Source of the DNA: Okeania sp. KiyG1
Lineage (GTDB): Bacteria > Cyanobacteriota > Cyanobacteriia > Cyanobacteriales > Microcoleaceae
Assembly (NCBI RefSeq): GCF_014132355.1
Contig: NZ_BLZO01000039.1
Location: 1 to 64,000, forward strand
DNA: 64,000 bases
Direction of reading: 5' to 3'
Part shown: piece after piece, positions 60,472 through 64,000 of the stretch
Layout of the letters: each line of letters begins with the position of its first letter
Numbering within the stretch: position 1 is the stretch's first letter
Notes under the pieces: generated by a model
What the model was told of the DNA's origin: nothing
The model's database searches: none
What the model saw: only the letters and a program-made list of their open reading frames with translations
Translations under genes and position numbers: made by a program

Positions 60472-63057
60472 TCAAGATACACGCAATACACGAAAACCAA
60501 TAAAGTTATTCGAGGCAGCAGGAATATAGTTGTCGCGGTACGCGGTTCGACAGTATATGGGAATGTTATTCCAGGAGCCGCCACGAACAATTTTCCTAGT
60601 AGTTTCTGTAGTATTTTGATTCCCTGATAGCCATGCACGACCATCATTGGGTGCGCCCTTATAATTATTATGCCAATCATCTTGGCACCACTCATAAACA
60701 TTGCCGTGCATATCATATAAGCCAAAAGCATTCGCTACTTCAAAACTACCTACAGGAGTTGTTTTTTTTCTATACTTATCTTTTGCCCCTTGGATATAAG
60801 TATAATTGCCGTTATAATTTGCTAAATTTGTAGTAATAGCTTTCCCAAAATGAAAAGGTGTAGTCGTTCCTGCACGACAGGCATATTCCCATTCAGCTTC
60901 ACTGGGGAGCCGATAGTTTCTGCCTGTATATCTAGAGAGTCTGGCACAAAATTCTACTGCATCGTACCAAGATACTGTTTCTACAGGTTGATTATCTCCT
61001 TTAAATCTTGAAGGGTTGGACTCAAGGTCACGTTGAATTTTCGGAACATTATTAACAATGGCTTTCCACTGACCTTGAGTAATGGGATAGCGACCCATAA
61101 GAAAAGCTGAAACAATCACTATATGTTTAGGACTTTCATCACTAAAGCGTTCCACTTCATCTTCTGGGGAACCCATCAGAAACTTTCCTGTGGGGATTTC
61201 AACCAGTTCAAGTTTGATTCCATTGTCTAAGTCTTCAATAATGCCTGTAACTCGTCGGCGTTGTTTTTCAATTACCCATCCATTTCTCAAAAATCCTAAA
61301 CGTCTTCTTTCCAGCTTTCCTACATCAAACTCAAACGTTACAGTTTCCTCCACCTCAATGAAGGCAACGTCAAAGGTATCAATTAAAATTTGAGGTTCTG
61401 GTGTAATTTCTCCAGTTTCCCCCATTGTTGAATCTGGAACACTCGAAATATTCCGAGAAACCTCGCGAGCAAATTCGGCATATTCTCCCCCTAGATTTTC
61501 CAATACTTCAACAGCAACTTGAGCAAAAGGTAAAATTTTCTCCCGGTCTTCCTTTTCATATTGAGGCAATAACGTCAACAACGCCCGAAAACTACGAATA
61601 GGTCGGTCAATTTTTTCAGCTATGTCACGAGAAATAGCATCCAGAACCGCTGTAGTTTCATTGCGTCCCATTGCCTGATTCAACTCTTGTCGGACACCAG
61701 GGATAAATTCATAGATTTGTTCTTGACCGTTAGAGTCAGTTGCAGCAAGCAAACCTCCCATATAAACTTCTGCTACATGAACAGGGGTAGCTTCTGGTAA
61801 TAGATTTTTGCGAATCAAGTTAACCACAGATAAATTTACCGGAGCTGCTGCCATCATTCCTGCCAGTCGTTGAGCAGTAATAGAAGTTGTTGCCAGAAAT
61901 TGCCTCACCCTAGTTGCTGCTGAAACTTCCTTTCTAGACTCGCTTTGCTGAGGTCGATCGCCATATTGTTCCTCAACAAATTCTAAATCAAATAAAAATA
62001 TAGGTACTCGTGCGTTACTTGCTCCCGACACCACCCGACACCAACTTTTCAACAGTTCAGGTTCGGGTAGAATAACTGGTAAAACCAAAGCATTTTTCCA
62101 GTCAATATCTATCCAAGCAGGTAGATTTTCCAACACCAGACGGGGGTTAGCAACTCCTGGTGTAATAGCAGTACCGAATAATTTACGTCCCGCTCCCAGT
62201 TGGGTACTCTCCCAAAGATATTCGGGGAACATTTGTAGCACCGTAGTTGGGCTTTTTTCCGACCAACTTTTTAACCAGCGGTGAATAGTTGCATTTTGCC
62301 AAACCCCAGAGGTACAGTCACTCACCAGAATAACTACTCCCCGTTGGTTGGGATGAATCAATTCTGGGTGACTATGTTCACGTTCCCTGGGTTTTCCACT
62401 GCTATCTCGCCGGACTAATTTTAACGATTTGCTTTTTGAACTCAGCAAACTCCAGACTCGCACATTTCTAAATGCTCCTTGAGTTTCAAAAATTTCTTGC
62501 AGTTCATTAACCGTCTCTCTCCAAATAAAAGCCGAACTAGACTCTTCTACCACCAGTTCTAGATCGAGCCACCGTTCCGGTTCTGGTTTAGTAACGGGCA
62601 ACCACACATCCCGCTCGGCAATGAGATTCACGGTTGCTTCATCGTCTAGCACTTCCCCTGTAAGCGAGGGAACTTTCCGCATTAAAGGGCGCAGCGCACG
62701 GCCTAATTCCAGAACATTCTGGAGAGCTGCTGCTGCTGGAGCTTGAAAAGGTAAACCTTTGACTGGAGGTTGTTCGGGGGTTTGATGAGTTGGTTCTTCA
62801 GTGATGACTGAAACAATGGGTTCCCTGTCAGGTATAAATTCTAGTGGTTCACCTTCCTCAAATTCGATCGCCAGAGGTTGTTCGGGTTCTGTTTTTTGCT
62901 CCTGCTTTTCTTGAGTCTCTACCTTACCCATTTGTAAAGCTAACCAGATGCTATCGGCAATATTTTCATCGCTGAGTTCCAGACGTTTTAACATTCCGGT
63001 TTCATCGAGTCGGTCTATCAAACGTTCAATGGCATAATAAAGACTGGGACCGCTCAT
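60472..63057 (-). CDS. SAV_2336-type vWA-like protein fused to FGE-sulfatase domain
   Basis: An 861-residue protein. Residues about 1-45 are a helical SAV_2336-like start (LYYAIERLIDRLDETGMLKR). About 46-100 are an acidic/Pro linker. About 160-330 are a vWA-like Rossmann domain (RWLDLELVVEESSSAFIWRE with a degenerate metal site, VVILVSDCTSGVW). About 330-500 is a conserved helical region (VPIFLFDLEFVEEQYGD, VAEVYMGGLLAATDSNGQEQ). Residues 615-861 are an FGE-sulfatase domain (LVEIPTGKFLMGSPEDEVER, YRLPSEAEWEYACRAGTTTP, MHGNVYEWCQDDWHNNY, ending GFRVLRVS). It starts 3 bp after the MoxR stop, so the two form an operon. This pairing matches the NTP-dependent conflict systems described with MoxR and vWA-type partners. 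The C-terminal 90 bp resemble a DGR variable region. Confidence 0.88.
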   Translation of the reverse strand: MSGPSLYYAIERLIDRLDETGMLKRLELSDENIADSIWLALQMGKVETQEKQEQKTEPEQPLAIEFEEGEPLEFIPDREPIVSVITEEPTHQTPEQPPVKGLPFQAPAAAALQNVLELGRALRPLMRKVPSLTGEVLDDEATVNLIAERDVWLPVTKPEPERWLDLELVVEESSSAFIWRETVNELQEIFETQGAFRNVRVWSLLSSKSKSLKLVRRDSSGKPREREHSHPELIHPNQRGVVILVSDCTSGVWQNATIHRWLKSWSEKSPTTVLQMFPEYLWESTQLGAGRKLFGTAITPGVANPRLVLENLPAWIDIDWKNALVLPVILPEPELLKSWCRVVSGASNARVPIFLFDLEFVEEQYGDRPQQSESRKEVSAATRVRQFLATTSITAQRLAGMMAAAPVNLSVVNLIRKNLLPEATPVHVAEVYMGGLLAATDSNGQEQIYEFIPGVRQELNQAMGRNETTAVLDAISRDIAEKIDRPIRSFRALLTLLPQYEKEDREKILPFAQVAVEVLENLGGEYAEFAREVSRNISSVPDSTMGETGEITPEPQILIDTFDVAFIEVEETVTFEFDVGKLERRRLGFLRNGWVIEKQRRRVTGIIEDLDNGIKLELVEIPTGKFLMGSPEDEVERFSDESPKHIVIVSAFLMGRYPITQGQWKAIVNNVPKIQRDLESNPSRFKGDNQPVETVSWYDAVEFCARLSRYTGRNYRLPSEAEWEYACRAGTTTPFHFGKAITTNLANYNGNYTYIQGAKDKYRKKTTPVGSFEVANAFGLYDMHGNVYEWCQDDWHNNYKGAPNDGRAWLSGNQNTTETTRKIVRGGSWNNIPIYCRTAYRDNYIPAASNNFIGFRVLRVS
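60492..60582 (-). other. Candidate variable region (VR) of the SAV_2336-FGE protein
   Basis: The segment from RGGSW to GFRVLR. Many codons are of the AAY-derived kind (AAT, AAC, TAC, GAC, ATT, TAT, TTT). Third bases match FGE-2 at 18 of 24 aligned codons although the encoded residues differ widely. Confidence 0.6.
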
Positions 63058-63060
63058 CGT

Positions 63061-64000
63061 TTAATCCTCATCCTCAACTCTTCCTAAATCTTGGAAAAGT
63101 TGCTGCACTAATTTATCCTCAGCGAATGTTTTGCCTTCTGTAGCAGGAATGCGACCCTCTGTTACCATGAAAATTGCATTCAGTAACTGGTCAGTTGCCA
63201 GAGTTCTCTCATCTCCTAGATTAATAAAACCCTCAATCAGTTGTTGTATTTTTTCCTGTTCCGCAGTAGCTTGATTAAAATGAGCAGTAACAATTCTGGT
63301 CAACTCCTCCTTTGTGGGAGATTTCATCCTTAAGCGCAAACACCGTCGTAAAAAAGGTGCGGGAAAATCTCTCTCTCCGTTACTGGTCATTACCACAAAA
63401 GGGAAAGCGGTGCAAGTTATCCGCCCATTCTCAACTTCCGCTTCCATCTCAGAGGCAGTCTTTTCGTCAGTTTCATCAGTGTAAGCAGTACGCACCGTTA
63501 CCTTGTCTACCTCTTTCTTAATTCTCACTAATTCTGGGATTTCAAAAAATCCTTCTTCTAGAATAGTCAGTAAGTTATTGGGTAGATCGATGTCACTTTT
63601 ATCAATCTCATCTATCAGGAGAACGCGAGGATATTTTGACGGTAGCAAACTTGTACCTAAAGACCCCAGAGTTATATATTTTTCAATCTGTTGAATTTGT
63701 TCTCGACGTTCTTCTGGGGAAAGAGTTTGATTATTTAGGTTTTCCTGTTGTTTAGCTTCCTGTAACCGACCGATAGCATCATAACTGTATAGTCCCTCTT
63801 TCAAGGTAGTGCGAGTGGTAATTGGCCAGTAAAGCACTTCTCCCAGTTTCAGTTGTCGAGCTACAGCATAAGCGAGGGAAGATTTACCCGTTCCTGGTTT
63901 GCCAGTAATTAGTAATGGTCGCCTCAAGTATAATGCAGCATTAATCATTTTTACCTCATCAGGACGCACCTGAAAAGTTTCACCCCGTCGTTTCAGGCGA
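63061..64000 (-). CDS. MoxR-type AAA ATPase, 5' end outside window
   Basis: The visible C-terminal 310 or so residues start in frame at the window edge (RLKRRGETFQVRPDEVKMIN); a GTG at 63969 is not the true start because the family sequence continues upstream. Walker A: LLITGKPGTGKSSLAYAVAR. Walker B: PRVLLIDEIDKSDIDLPNNL. Sensor 1 region: FPFVVMTSNGERDFPAPFLR, with the arginine finger RRCLRL. MoxR ATPases remodel or activate partner proteins, commonly with vWA-domain partners. Here the next gene, 3 bp away, supplies a vWA-like domain. The KGKPGTGKS...LEEGFFEIPELV pattern is the subtype seen with SAV_2336-type proteins. Confidence 0.9.
   Translation of the reverse strand, partial: RLKRRGETFQVRPDEVKMINAALYLRRPLLITGKPGTGKSSLAYAVARQLKLGEVLYWPITTRTTLKEGLYSYDAIGRLQEAKQQENLNNQTLSPEERREQIQQIEKYITLGSLGTSLLPSKYPRVLLIDEIDKSDIDLPNNLLTILEEGFFEIPELVRIKKEVDKVTVRTAYTDETDEKTASEMEAEVENGRITCTAFPFVVMTSNGERDFPAPFLRRCLRLRMKSPTKEELTRIVTAHFNQATAEQEKIQQLIEGFINLGDERTLATDQLLNAIFMVTEGRIPATEGKTFAEDKLVQQLFQDLGRVEDED

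Overview
The window looks like chromosome of a filamentous, non-heterocystous marine-type cyanobacterium (Trichodesmium/Okeania-like; this is inference from gene content and style, not a database match). It carries acsF of chlorophyll synthesis, cyanobacterial-only families (DUF4335, DUF3038, DUF1517, DUF2358, ThiD2-ThiE fusion), many HIP1 octamers (GCGATCGC), an AT-rich background, very low coding density and a large load of seven-base tandem repeats and miniature mobile elements.

Layout. 0-8 kb: housekeeping genes (a partial membrane protein, yraN, queA, rpmF, a TM2 protein, acsF) separated by repeat-filled gaps. 8.8-16.5 kb: a DUF4335/DUF3038 pair split by nested repeats and a dead TnpB element, a DUF1565 beta-helix/SPOR protein, an ankyrin remnant. 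16.8-25.9 kb: a lectin-like small protein, thiE-thiS, DUF1517, CYTH, a UbiH-type hydroxylase and a small HD (p)ppGpp-hydrolase-like gene. 26-32 kb: a CRISPR-accessory-like region with no cas operon or array in view: a TIGR03985-type WYL protein, a dead ISAs1 element, a protein with two Csx3 domains plus a P-loop domain, and a TerB-like gene. 32.8-40.2 kb: ygfZ, trpS, metF, a broken DUF2358 gene, lpxD and a DUF1232 gene. 40.8-56 kb: a 17-bp x 27 tandem array, a large RTX/SdrD-type exoprotein pseudogene, a PEP-CTERM trypsin-like protease, broken alpha/beta hydrolases, a His-tailed ferrochelatase-like protein, a cytochrome b561, a probably acquired LysR/iron-ADH divergent pair and an intact RTX protein. 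56.6-64 kb (edge): MoxR AAA ATPase, a SAV_2336/vWA-like protein fused to an FGE-sulfatase (C-type-lectin-fold) domain, and two further stand-alone FGE-sulfatase genes, all on the minus strand.

The most interesting signals are at 56.6-64 kb and 26-32 kb. The three FGE-sulfatase domains end in about 90 bp whose codons differ mainly at the first two positions while the third base is kept, between conserved flanks. This is the mark left by adenine-targeted diversification by a diversity-generating retroelement; no template repeat or reverse transcriptase was recognised in the window. Together with MoxR and the vWA-like protein they form what looks like an NTP-dependent conflict/recognition system with hypervariable sensors. 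The Csx3-Csx3-P-loop protein suggests a stand-alone or relocated cyclic-oligoadenylate-handling module in which the second Csx3 domain has lost one histidine.

The intergenic DNA is itself notable. At least seven families of short inverted-repeat elements are present, several sharing the same near-palindromic core, nested in one another and in genes. Orphan right ends of IS200/IS605-type elements and small hairpins with compensatory stem changes also occur.
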